Shown piece after piece: positions 17,877 through 27,200 of a DNA stretch of 64,000 nt. Positions within the stretch are counted from its first letter, which is position 1, and each line of letters starts with the position of its first letter. Both the position numbers and the translations under genes were made by a program. The stretch spans positions 1 to 64,000 of the forward strand of contig NZ_VOUX01000003.1 in NCBI RefSeq assembly GCF_008011855.1. Reading direction: 5' to 3'. A model generated the notes under the pieces. It searched no databases and was not told the DNA's origin. It saw only the letters and a program-made list of their open reading frames with translations. Source of the DNA: Serratia bockelmannii. GTDB lineage: Bacteria; Pseudomonadota; Gammaproteobacteria; Enterobacterales; Enterobacteriaceae.

Positions 17877-17903
17877 CCGGGGCGTCCGTCGCCCCGGTTT
17901 TAT
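17877..17903 (+). terminator. Terminator after the VOC gene
   Basis: Stem CCGGGGCG (17877-17884) with CGCCCCGG (17890-17897), loop TCCGT, then TTTTAT. Confidence 0.85.
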
Positions 17904-18032
17904 CGTGCAGACGCCATTCCCGCCACTTTCTGCATAAATTGCCGCGATCTTTAGTTGATTAGACGCCATGGAAGGCAGGATAATCGTTTGCCTTGAATAA
18001 ACCACCATAAATTACCCGTACCGCGCGCTGCG

Positions 18033-18048
18033 AGTTAAACGTTTGCCT
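18033..18048. promoter_or_regulatory. PurR-like operator 1 upstream of ghxP
   Basis: AGTTAAACGTTTGCCT keeps the AAACGTTTGC core of the PurR consensus (12 of 16 positions by eye). A weaker half-site CGTTTGCCTT lies at 17985-17994. The rest of the 317-bp gap 17872-18188 holds no gene that I can see. Confidence 0.5.
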
Positions 18049-18100
18049 TGGTGCGCATTGCCGTTGGCGATGCGACGGAAGGGCAAGGAAGCGGAACGTG

Positions 18101-18116
18101 ACGTAAACGATTACGT
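18101..18116. promoter_or_regulatory. PurR-like operator 2 upstream of ghxP
   Basis: ACGTAAACGATTACGT is a near-perfect palindrome that matches 13 of 16 positions of the PurR consensus ACGCAAACGTTTGCGT. It is 73 bp before the start of a purine permease gene, which makes PurR control plausible. Confidence 0.6.
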
Positions 18117-18188
18117 GGCGATCGGGCGCGGGCGAGATGACAGGCCTGCTGTGACGGGCCGATTAATGAAACACAGGGGAAGTAACCT

Positions 18189-19550
18189 ATGTCGAACTCT
18201 CAAGCGAACCACGCCGCAAAACCAACCGGCGGGCTTGATGGCTATTTTAAAATTTCCGCGCGCGGCAGCAGCGTGCGACAGGAAGTGGTGGCGGGGCTGA
18301 CCACCTTCCTGGCGATGGTGTACTCGGTGATCGTGGTGCCGAGCATGCTGGGCAAAGCGGGCTTCCCGCCGGCGGCGGTGTTTGTCTCTACCTGCCTGGT
18401 GGCCGGGCTGGGCTCGCTGCTGATGGGGCTGTGGGCTAACCTGCCGATGGCCATCGGCTGTGCGATCTCATTGACCGCTTTCACCGCCTTCAGCCTGGTG
18501 CTGGGTCAGCACATCAGCATTCCGGTGGCGCTGGGCGCGGTGTTCGTGATGGGCGTGCTGTTTACCGTCATCTCGGTCACCGGCATCCGCGCCTGGATCC
18601 TGCGTAACCTGCCGATGGGCGTGGCGCACGGCACCGGCATCGGCATCGGTCTGTTCCTGCTGCTGATCGCCGCCAACGGCGTCGGTCTGGTGGTGAAGAA
18701 CCCGCTGGATGGCCTGCCGGTGGCGCTCGGCGCCTTCACCTCCTTCCCGGTGGTGATGACGCTGGTCGGCCTGGCGGTGATCTTCGGCCTGGAGAAGCTG
18801 CGCGTGCCCGGCGGCATTCTGCTGGTGATCATCGCCATTTCCATCATCGGCCTGATCGTCGATCCGGCGGTGAAATACCAGGGGCTGTTCGCCATGCCGA
18901 GCCTGGCGGACGCTGACGGCAAATCGTTGATCTTCAGCCTGGATATCATGGGCGCGTTGCAGCCGGTGGTGTTGCCGAGCGTGCTGGCGCTGGTGATGAC
19001 TGCGGTGTTCGACGCCACCGGCACCATCCGCGCGGTGGCCGGGCAGGCCAACCTGCTGGATAAAGACGGGCAGATCATCAACGGCGGCAAGGCGCTGACC
19101 TCGGATTCCCTGAGCAGCATCTTCTCCGGCCTGGTGGGCGCCGCGCCCGCCGCGGTCTACATCGAGTCCGCTGCCGGCACCGCCGCGGGCGGCAAAACCG
19201 GCCTGACCGCCACCGTGGTCGGCATCCTGTTCCTGCTGATCCTGTTCCTGTCGCCGCTGGCCTATCTGGTGCCGGTCTACGCCACCGCGCCGGCGCTGAT
19301 GTACGTCGGCCTGCTGATGCTGAGCAACGTCACCAAGCTGGACTTCAACGACTTCGTCGACGCAATGGCCGGCCTGCTGTGCGCGGTGTTCATCGTGCTG
19401 ACCTGCAACATCGTGACCGGCATCATGCTGGGCTTCAGCTCGCTGGTCATCGGCCGCATCTTCTCCGGCGAATGGCGCAAGTTGAACATCGGCACCGTGC
19501 TGATCGCCGTGGCGCTGGTGGCGTTCTACGCCGGCGGCTGGGCGATTTAA
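18189..19550 (+). CDS. ghxP: Guanine/hypoxanthine permease GhxP (NCS2)
   Basis: A 453-residue inner-membrane purine:proton symporter with about 12-14 hydrophobic segments. It is nearly collinear with E. coli GhxP (YjcD): [21 protein letters not shown]-type opening, the substrate segment [19 protein letters not shown], and [22 protein letters not shown]. It is followed by yjcE, the same neighbour as in E. coli. Two PurR-like sites upstream suggest repression when purines are plentiful. Confidence 0.93.
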   Translation: MSNSQANHAAKPTGGLDGYFKISARGSSVRQEVVAGLTTFLAMVYSVIVVPSMLGKAGFPPAAVFVSTCLVAGLGSLLMGLWANLPMAIGCAISLTAFTAFSLVLGQHISIPVALGAVFVMGVLFTVISVTGIRAWILRNLPMGVAHGTGIGIGLFLLLIAANGVGLVVKNPLDGLPVALGAFTSFPVVMTLVGLAVIFGLEKLRVPGGILLVIIAISIIGLIVDPAVKYQGLFAMPSLADADGKSLIFSLDIMGALQPVVLPSVLALVMTAVFDATGTIRAVAGQANLLDKDGQIINGGKALTSDSLSSIFSGLVGAAPAAVYIESAAGTAAGGKTGLTATVVGILFLLILFLSPLAYLVPVYATAPALMYVGLLMLSNVTKLDFNDFVDAMAGLLCAVFIVLTCNIVTGIMLGFSSLVIGRIFSGEWRKLNIGTVLIAVALVAFYAGGWAI

Positions 19551-19747
19551 GCCTCTTGGGTTTCCCTCGCCCATCGGGCGGGGGAGCCTGTGACGGCAAT
19601 TCCCTTCTTAAGATAAGTCTTCTTCTGCTCTGCACCGCGTTTTGAAAGGCACAACAAGCTTTAACGGCTGTAAAAAAAGTGATCTACTATCGGGACCAAC
19701 GCAGGCCCTGAGCCGATGTCGTCTGAATCGTAGAGTCTAAGGAAAGC

Positions 19748-21397
19748 ATGGAAATCTTTTTTACAATCCTCATTTTGATCCTGGTGGTCTCCTTGTCCGG
19801 GGTGGTGACGCGCATGTTGCCGTTCCAGGTGCCGCTGCCGCTGATGCAAATCGCCATCGGGGCCCTGTTGGCCTGGCCGCATTTCGGGCTGCACGTCGAC
19901 TTTGATCCCGAACTGTTCCTGGTGCTGTTCATCCCGCCGCTGCTGTTCGCCGACGGCTGGAAAACGCCGACGCGCGAGTTCTTGCATCACGGGCGTGAAA
20001 TTCTCGGCCTGGCGCTGGTGCTGGTGCTGATCACCGTGGTCGGCGTCGGTTATCTGATCTACGCCATGGTGCCGGGCATTCCGCTGGTGGCGGCCTTCGC
20101 GCTGGCGGCGGTGCTGTCGCCGACCGATGCCGTGGCGCTGTCCGGCATCGTCGGCAAAGGGCGGATTCCCAAGCCGATCATGGGCGTGCTCGAGGGCGAG
20201 GCGCTGATGAACGACGCGTCCGGCCTGGTATCGCTCAAGTTCGCCATCGCGGTGGCGATGGGCACCATGGTGTTCACCGTGGGCGGCGCGACCCTCGAGT
20301 TCCTCAAAGTGGCGATCGGCGGCCTGTTGGCCGGCGTGGCGGTCACCTGGACCTACAGTAAATCGCTGCGGGTGATGAGCCGCTGGAGCGGCGACGATCC
20401 GGCGACCCAGATCGTGTTCCTGCTGCTGCTGCCGTTCGCTTCTTACCTGATTGCCGAACACATCGGCGTCTCCGGCATCCTGGCGGCGGTGGCGGCGGGG
20501 ATGACCATCAGCCAATCCGGCGTGATCCGCAACGCGCCGCTGGCGATGCGTCTGCGCGCCAACAGCGTATGGGCGATGCTGGAGTTCGTGTTCAACGGCA
20601 TGGTGTTCATCATGCTGGGCCTGCAGCTGCCGGGCATTCTTGAAACCTCCATCCTGCAGGCGGAGCTGGATCCGACCATCCAGACCTGGTATCTGTTCGC
20701 CGACGTGGCTACCATCTACGCCGCACTGCTGGTGCTGCGTTTCACCTGGCTGTGGGTGATGAAGAAGGCCAGTAACCGCTTTATGAAAAAGCGTCCGCTG
20801 CAGTTCGGCGATTACAGCACGCGTGAGCTGTGGGTGGCGTCGTTCGCCGGGGTGCGCGGGGCGATTACCCTGGCCGGCGTGCTGTCGATACCGCTGTTGC
20901 TGAGTGACGGCACCGCCTTCCCGGCGCGCTATCAGCTGGTGTTTATCGCCGCCGGGGTGATCCTGCTGTCGCTGATTGTCGGCGTGCTGGCGTTGCCGCT
21001 GCTGCTGCGCGGCGTGCAGGTGGCCGACAAGAGCGCCAGCAAGCACGAAGAGCGCATGGCGATCGCCATGGCGGCCGAGGTGGCGATCGAAAGCGTGAAT
21101 AAAATGGAAGAGCGCCTGGTTGCCGATACCGAAGAAAACCTCGACCCGCAGGTGTTGAAAGAGGTCAGCTCGCGGGTGACGGGCATGCTGCGGCGGCGCA
21201 TCGCGTCGAAAGACGATATCGAGAATGCGTTGGCGATGGAAAACCTCGAGCGGCGTTTCCGCCTGACGGCGCTGCGCGCCGAGCGCGGCGAGCTGTACCA
21301 TCTGCGCGCCACGCAGAAAATCAGCAACGAGACGCTGCAAAAACTGCTGCACGATCTCGACCTGCTCGAAGCGCTGCTGATCGAGCGCGAAGGCTAA
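19748..21397 (+). CDS. yjcE: CPA1-family Na+/H+ antiporter YjcE
   Basis: A 549-residue protein with about 12 hydrophobic segments over residues 1-410 and a charged cytoplasmic tail of about 130 residues. The ion site motif SPTDAVALSGI (near 122-132) and EGEALMNDASGLV (near 153) are the CPA1 hallmarks, and FAGVRGAITLAGVLSIP lies near 365. It exchanges Na+ or K+ for H+ at the inner membrane. The neighbour ghxP is conserved. Confidence 0.92.
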   Translation: MEIFFTILILILVVSLSGVVTRMLPFQVPLPLMQIAIGALLAWPHFGLHVDFDPELFLVLFIPPLLFADGWKTPTREFLHHGREILGLALVLVLITVVGVGYLIYAMVPGIPLVAAFALAAVLSPTDAVALSGIVGKGRIPKPIMGVLEGEALMNDASGLVSLKFAIAVAMGTMVFTVGGATLEFLKVAIGGLLAGVAVTWTYSKSLRVMSRWSGDDPATQIVFLLLLPFASYLIAEHIGVSGILAAVAAGMTISQSGVIRNAPLAMRLRANSVWAMLEFVFNGMVFIMLGLQLPGILETSILQAELDPTIQTWYLFADVATIYAALLVLRFTWLWVMKKASNRFMKKRPLQFGDYSTRELWVASFAGVRGAITLAGVLSIPLLLSDGTAFPARYQLVFIAAGVILLSLIVGVLALPLLLRGVQVADKSASKHEERMAIAMAAEVAIESVNKMEERLVADTEENLDPQVLKEVSSRVTGMLRRRIASKDDIENALAMENLERRFRLTALRAERGELYHLRATQKISNETLQKLLHDLDLLEALLIEREG

Positions 21398-21443
21398 ACC
21401 TCAGAGGAGGAATTAACGTTTTTCCTCTTTATTTCTGTTCTGA

Positions 21444-21470
21444 AGGGCCGCCTGTGCGGCCCTTGTTTTT
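21444..21470. terminator. Terminator between yjcE and cidR
   Basis: Stem AGGGCCGC (21444-21451) with GCGGCCCT (21456-21463), loop CTGT, then TGTTTTTT. It serves yjcE. Confidence 0.85.
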
Positions 21471-21473
21471 TGG

Positions 21474-22361
21474 CTACTTGAGCGGCGGCCAATAGTCGCG
21501 GCAGCAGGCGATCCAAGCCTGCGCGCTGTGCGACAGGTAGCTGCCCTGGCGCCAGATCAGGCCGATTTTCCACTCCATGCGCGGCTCCAGCGGCAGCCAG
21601 ACCAGGTTTTCCTTGTCCAGCCAGCGGCAAACCGGCTCCGGCAGCATGGCGATGCCCACGCCGGCCTGCACCATCGAGGCGAGGAAGTCCCATTGGCCGC
21701 TGCGCACCGCGATTTGCGGTTCAAAACCGGCCTGGCGAAACGCCTTCATCAGCATCTTGTAAAGCGCAAAGTCTTCGTTATAAATCAGGATCGGGCTGTC
21801 GGCCAATTCGGCGATATTGATGCGGGTGCGGTTGAGCCACTGCGGCGTGCGCGGCGCCACTACGCACATCGGATGGCCCAGCAGCGGCAGAAAGGTCAGC
21901 GGCTGTTCCGAATCGAAGGGTAACACCGTCATCGCCAGATCCAGTTCGCCGGACATCACCGCTTGTTCGACCGACAGCCCGCCCAGCTCGGAAATCTTCA
22001 ATTCGATACCGGGGTAGGTTTGGCGAAAGCGGCGGATCAGATCGGCGATCTGCCTGCCCACCATTGGCGGAATGCCCAGCCGCAGCACGCCCTTTTTCAC
22101 CGAGCTGATGTCTTCCAGCTCCGCCTCCAGTTGCCGGAATTCGTCGAGGATCGTCAGGCCGCGCTGATACACCGCCTGGCCGCTGTCGGTCAGGCGCAGC
22201 TTGCGGCCTTCGCGGATCAGCAGCGTGCACTCCAGCTCCTCCTCCAGATGCCGCAGCATCTTGCTGATGGTGGGCTGGGTGACGAACAGTTTTTCCGCGG
22301 CGCGGGTGAAGCTTTGCTGGCGCACCACTTCAACGAAGTAGCGCAGGGTGCGGACATCCAC
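21474..22361 (-). CDS. cidR: LysR-type regulator of cidAB (CidR-like)
   Basis: A 295-residue LysR regulator: N-terminal helix-turn-helix (RTLRYFVEVVRQQSFTRAAEKL, then VTQPTISKMLRHLEEELE, residues about 3-45) and a two-lobed effector domain from about 90. It is divergent from cidAB across 140 bp, the arrangement in which LysR proteins activate the facing operon. In staphylococci and bacilli CidR responds to acetate or pyruvate overflow; carrying this over to Serratia is inference. Confidence 0.82.
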   Translation of the reverse strand: MDVRTLRYFVEVVRQQSFTRAAEKLFVTQPTISKMLRHLEEELECTLLIREGRKLRLTDSGQAVYQRGLTILDEFRQLEAELEDISSVKKGVLRLGIPPMVGRQIADLIRRFRQTYPGIELKISELGGLSVEQAVMSGELDLAMTVLPFDSEQPLTFLPLLGHPMCVVAPRTPQWLNRTRINIAELADSPILIYNEDFALYKMLMKAFRQAGFEPQIAVRSGQWDFLASMVQAGVGIAMLPEPVCRWLDKENLVWLPLEPRMEWKIGLIWRQGSYLSHSAQAWIACCRDYWPPLK

Positions 22362-22501
22362 GTTAGGGTTCTCCTTGGGGACGCTACCGGCGGGAAACTA
22401 TTCCCGGACGGCATGATGTCGATAATTTTAATTCATTTCAGGCGTGGTTTCCCGGCTGCGTATACTGTAGGCCGTTAATTTATTGTTTGAGGTCATCTTT
22501 C

Positions 22502-22924
22502 ATGTCTCTGGCGTTACGCCGCGTTGCCCCCTCCCTGCTGACCCGCTTGCAGGTGCCGATTCAGGTGGCGTTGTATGCGGCGCTGTTCCTGATCGCCGAT
22601 CGTCTGGTGCAACAATTCCACCTGCCGCTCCCCGCCAATATCGTCGGCATGTTGATGCTGCTGGCGCTAATCCTGCTGCGCATTCTGCCGCTGAGCTGGG
22701 TTAAGGCCGGCTCCCGCTGGCTGCTGGCGGAAATGCTGCTGTTTTTCGTGCCGGCGGTGGTGGCGGTGGTCAACTATGCCCAGCTGTTGATGGTCGAGGG
22801 CTGGAAGATCTTTTTGGTGATCGCGGTCAGCACCATGCTGACGTTGGGCGCCACCGGGCTGGTGGTGGACAGGGTGTATCGGCTGGAGATTTGGCTGCAG
22901 CGCCGGAAGCAGCGCCATGAATGA
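22502..22924 (+). CDS. cidA: CidA/LrgA-family holin-like protein
   Basis: A 140-residue membrane protein with four hydrophobic helices and the family motif LPLPANIVGMLMLLALIL (about 38-55). CidA/LrgA proteins resemble phage holins and affect murein hydrolase activity, lysis and small-acid transport. The start is ATG 22502, because the homologous part begins there; a TTG at 22487 is in frame. It overlaps cidB by eight bases. Confidence 0.87.
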   Translation: MSLALRRVAPSLLTRLQVPIQVALYAALFLIADRLVQQFHLPLPANIVGMLMLLALILLRILPLSWVKAGSRWLLAEMLLFFVPAVVAVVNYAQLLMVEGWKIFLVIAVSTMLTLGATGLVVDRVYRLEIWLQRRKQRHE

Positions 22925-23606
22925 TTTTATCCTTAGCCTGGCCTGTTTTCTGGCGACGCTGGCGCTGTACTTCGCCAACAAGAAGCTGTATCGCCGCCGG
23001 CGCACGCTGTTGCTGATGCCGCTGGTGCTGACGCCAATGATCCTGGTGCTGCTGCTGGTGGTCACCCACATCTCCTATCAGGACTATATTGGTGAAACTC
23101 ACTGGCTGCTGTGGCTACTGGGGCCGGCAACCATCGCTTTCGCGGTGCCGGTGTATGAGAACCTGCATATCATCCGCCGCCACTGGCTGTCGCTGACCGC
23201 CGGCGTAACGACGGCGGTGCTGGTGGCGGTGTACAGCTCGGTGTGGCTGGCGCGCCTGCTGACGTTGCCGGAAGAGGTGCAGCGCAGCTTGGCGGTGCGG
23301 TCGATCACCACGCCGTTCGCGCTGGAGGCCGCCAAACAGATGGGCGGGCAGCCGGATCTGGTGGCGCTGTTCGTGGTGATCACCGGGGTGTTCGGCATGG
23401 CGGTGGGGGATATTTTGTTTTTGCGGCTGGCGGTGCGCAGCCGTCTGGCGAAGGGCGCCGGATTTGGCGCCTCGTCGCACGGTGCCGGCACCGCTCGCGC
23501 TTATGAGCTGGGGCCGCAGGAGGGCGTAGTGTCGAGTTTGGTGATGATGCTGGCCGGCATCATTACGGTCGTGGCCGCGCCATTGATCGGCCGGCTGATG
23601 TGGTAA
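22917..23606 (+). CDS. cidB: CidB/LrgB-family membrane protein
   Basis: A 229-residue inner-membrane protein, the partner of CidA. Seven or so hydrophobic segments are visible, with the family signatures LGPATIAFAVPVYENL (about 68-83), SITTPFALEAAKQMGG and GASSHGAGTARAYELGP near 185. Together the pair modulates autolysis or pyruvate/acetate handling in other bacteria. It starts inside the end of cidA and ends at a hairpin. Confidence 0.92.
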   Translation: MNDFILSLACFLATLALYFANKKLYRRRRTLLLMPLVLTPMILVLLLVVTHISYQDYIGETHWLLWLLGPATIAFAVPVYENLHIIRRHWLSLTAGVTTAVLVAVYSSVWLARLLTLPEEVQRSLAVRSITTPFALEAAKQMGGQPDLVALFVVITGVFGMAVGDILFLRLAVRSRLAKGAGFGASSHGAGTARAYELGPQEGVVSSLVMMLAGIITVVAAPLIGRLMW

Positions 23607-23614
23607 GACCTCTC

Positions 23615-23638
23615 GGGGCGGGCTCTGCCGCCCCTTTT
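23615..23638 (+). terminator. Terminator after cidB
   Basis: Stem GGGGCGG (23615-23621) and CCGCCCC (23628-23634), loop GCTCTG, then TTTT. It separates cidAB from the synthetase leader. Confidence 0.85.
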
Positions 23639-24215
23639 ACGTTATCTGTCGTTGGGAACGGTGCCGTTGGTGGATGCCAGAAAAAACGAAGAAATTTTTC
23701 AGCATAATTTTTCTCATCGTTATAACAAAAAACGATAGATGCGCCGCAGGCAAAATCGCCGTCCATTTTAATTGGAAGTAAATTAATTAAAAAATAAATT
23801 ATTATCATTAAAACAATAAAGTATAACTTATTGATATGGAGGGGCTCTTACCGTAAGTATTGTTGCACATTAACTGTTGTGAATAATACAAAATAATATT
23901 AATCTCTCCATAATTATATCGAGTTAATAAAAGCGGAATACGCTCGTCATCCCTGAGTAATATCGGGGAAATAAAATGATCATTTATCCCCTTTCGCACA
24001 TTTCGCCAAAAAAAATATCCTCTCCTATACTTCACACCTCAGCAAATTGAGGCACAGGGGGAACCTCTGGATTAACCATTTCATTCTTTCTTAGTTGGGG
24101 GAGACCCAGCTTTTCTACGGTTTTTTATTCTGACTTGAACTGTCGGACGGCCAGGCTTTGCCTAAATCCGGACGGACCCTTTCATTAACGTAATGAAAAC
24201 GTGCTAGAGAATATT
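23639..24215 (+). promoter_or_regulatory. AT-rich leader and promoter region of the synthetase gene
   Basis: These 577 bp hold no convincing gene. The middle is extremely AT-rich (8 G/C bases in 23761-23820) while the flanking genes are GC-rich, which suggests an H-NS-silenced or curved promoter region. Near the start, CGGACGG occurs twice in direct orientation (24144-24150, 24169-24175). A clear -35/-10 pair and a lux box could not be assigned with confidence. Confidence 0.6.
24180..24198. repeat. Perfect inverted repeat next to the synthetase start
   Basis: TTTCATTAACGTAATGAAA: two 8-base arms around ACG, ending 17 bases before ATG 24216. As DNA it could be an operator; as RNA it would form a hairpin beside the ribosome site AGAGAA (24206-24211). 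Confidence 0.6.
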
Positions 24216-27200
24216 ATGAACAAACAAACTGATGTGAAGAGTGGGGAATTCCGTACGGGTGCTCATATTTCGTTGGAAAAAGTCGAACTGCATGAAATTA
24301 CCACCGCTCAGCGCGAGCTTTGGCTGAGCGCCAGCATGTCTGAAGGCTTGCCATTCAATATGTGGGGATACGGCACGATACAAGGGCCGTTGCAGATAGC
24401 CCTGCTGCGCCAGGCGATAGACGCGATCATTGAAGAAACGCCGGCGATGCAGGCCCATTTCACCGAACAAGACGGCGAGCTTTATCAATACCGTGCGGCA
24501 CGCAGTCATGACCCGCTTTCCGTGCATGACTTCAGCAGCCAGGAATACCCTGAGCTGGCGGCGCAGCGCTGGATGCGGCAAGATGCCGATCGCGTGATCT
24601 CCGCGCTGGATCAGGACCTGTTCGGTTTTGCCTTACTGACGTTGGCGCCGGGCAACTATATCCTCTACCGACGTTTTCACCACATGCTGGTAGATGGCCG
24701 CAGCGCCGAAGAGTTTATGCGTCGTATCGCGCTGTATTACAACGCATTGGCTGAGAAAAAAAACATTCCTGAATTCAGCAATTGCAGTTTTACCCGGCTC
24801 TATGAACACGACCTGCAGTACCGCGATTCTTCCCGCTTCGCCACCGATAAACAGTTCTGGCAAGGCTATACGCTCGCCGCGCCTCATAGCCTGACGCGTC
24901 AGGAGAAACTCGTCCCTTATTCGTCCATGCAAATCAGCAATCACACATTAAAAATAAATGAGATAGCGGCGATTGATCGGGGGGCGGAAAAAGCCGGCGT
25001 ACATCGCGCTCATATATTGGCGGCGGCCGTCGCATTATGTTTCCATAGTATTACTGGTCAGACCTTATTGAATTTCAGCCTGCCGGTGACCGGTACGCGA
25101 GAGCGAAACAGTATTGGTATGACTGCGAATGTGGTGCCACTGATTTTAGCTATTAACCCTGAAAGTCGTCTGGCTGATTTTGCACAACAGGTCGCTGCGG
25201 AAATAGCCAAAGTGGTTCGTCGGCAATTATATCGCGGTGAGGATATTCGTCGCGATCGCAGCACCATGAGTTCATCCTGGTTTGGTCCCGCCATCAATAT
25301 CGTTTCCTTCGATCATGGCGATCCGTTTTGGGGATGTAAGACACGTTGGTACTACGGTGGCAACATCGCCGTCAGCGATATGCAAATTCTATTTTACGAA
25401 GATCAGCAGGCGCAAGAGTTGGACGTCATGTTTGCCGATGCGCCGCATGCCCATTCATTAAGCCAGCTTGAGAGTTTACAACGGCGTTTCCAATTTATTC
25501 TGCGGCTCCTCTCTGAACAACCTGAAGGCAGCATTGCCCAGGTGATGCAACAGATCTCTGCGCAGCCTGAAGCGGACGTCAGCGGCAGTTTCTATGATCT
25601 CCGTCGACTGCCGCCGGCCGCCGGCTTCATCCGCTGGGATCGCCCTGCTGCTGAGCTGGTGCGCCTCGCGACGTCACTCGGCCATCCTGCGGGGAATTGC
25701 CCGCTGAAAATCCTGTTGGCCGACCGGGCGCTGGGCGTTGGGCGCCTGGAAATGCTGCCTGACGCCGACAATGCGCCACCCGGTACGCTGCTCTGCGTCG
25801 ACGATGCGGGTTGGAATATCGCCACGGCGGAAGGGGCGGTGCGGATCGGGGGTTGGTTCACCGCCGAAGGCGAGCTGACGGCGGGGGAAGCGCTGGCGCA
25901 GCTGCATGGTTTGACGGTGGGCGAGCCGTTACCGTTGCTTGATCCTTCGCAGGCGAAACGATTGGAGGAGCGACAGGCGGCCGGTGGGCATCATGCGGCC
26001 TTCTGGCAACCGCGATTGGCGCAGTTTGCCCCGGCGGCGTTCCCGGTGGCCTGGCAGCGCGAAGCCCGGCCGGCATGGCAGGCTACGGCCTGGCAACACG
26101 CGGGCAAGATCGAGGTTGAAGCGGTGTTGACCGGGCTGGCGCTGTATCTGGGATTGATGGGCGGCGAAAGTGATTTCCAACTTGGCTGGCTGAACGCGAC
26201 GGACGACGTCATCGGCGAACCGGGCCAGGTTTGGACACTGCCGCTGCAGATCTCGCTGAATCCGACGCTGGGTTTCGCCGAGGCGCAGGTGCAGATGCGA
26301 CGCGAATGGCAGCAGGCGCGCGCGCGTCGCGCCTACCATCCGGCATTGCTCGGCCTGGACACGCGTTCGCGCGCCTGGTCAACCGTCGTGACGCTATTGC
26401 GCCGCGACACCTCGCCGGGATTCGACGACAGTCAGGAGGGCGCAGCGGCGGTGAAACGCTCCGGCGCTCGGGCAGTGCTGCAAATCTGTGAAAGCAACGC
26501 CGCTTTCCGTTGGGTGTACGACAGCGCCGCGGTGGGGGACGAGCAGATGCTGCGTGCCGCGCAGCATCTGCTATTGCTGCTCCGGCAGGCCGCTGCGGCG
26601 CCGAATGCGCCGGTGCGAGGCGATCGTTTACTGAGCCAGGCGGAACGAGAGCTATTGCTCAACGTGCGCAACCGCACGCACCGGGCTTTCCCGCAGGCGT
26701 CGAGCGTGTCGGCCCTGTTTGAAGCGCAGGCGCGGCGTACGCCGACGGTGCCGGCGCTGTCTCAGGGGGCGATGTCGCTGAGCTATGCGGAATTGAACGC
26801 GCGCGCCAACCGGCTGGCGCATTACCTGACGGCACGCGGCGTAGGGCCGGAAAGCCGCGTAGCGGTCTGCGCCGCGCGCAGCCCGGAGATGATCGTCGCA
26901 CTGCTGGCGATCCTGAAAGCCGGCGGCGCCTATGTGCCGCTGGATCCGGCTTATCCCGCTGAGCGTCTGCACTATATCGTGCAGGACTGCGCGCCGGCGC
27001 TGCTGTTGGCGGATAGTACCGGCCGCGCCGCGCTGGGGGCGGTAGCAGCGCCGTTGTTGGCGCTGGAAGACGCGCTGCCAGAGCAGGATCACGACCTGCC
27101 GCCGCGCGCGCAGCCAGGCAGCCTGGCGTATGTGGTTTACACCTCGGGCTCGACCGGCAAACCGAAAGGGGTAATGGTGGAGCAGGCGCACCTGATCAAC

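Noticed and set aside
17904-18188. Purine riboswitch before ghxP
   Set aside because: I could not find the three-way junction or conserved loop bases of a purine or guanidine aptamer; PurR-like DNA sites explain control better.
19563-19584. Hairpin CTCGCCC/GGGCGGG after ghxP as a terminator
   Set aside because: No T tract follows, so ghxP may read through into yjcE.
23563-24035. Two short minus-strand frames in the AT-rich leader (about 75-80 codons)
   Set aside because: Composition is that of random AT-rich DNA, one overlaps the cidB terminator, and no ribosome site or family motif is visible.
24138-24156. Possible lux box before swrA (CT...AG around CGGACGG)
   Set aside because: The spacing between CT and AG is 11 instead of 12 and the arms pair poorly; quorum control cannot be claimed from this.
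24201-24215. GTG start for swrA adding five residues
   Set aside because: No ribosome site precedes it, while ATG 24216 has AGAGAA at good distance.
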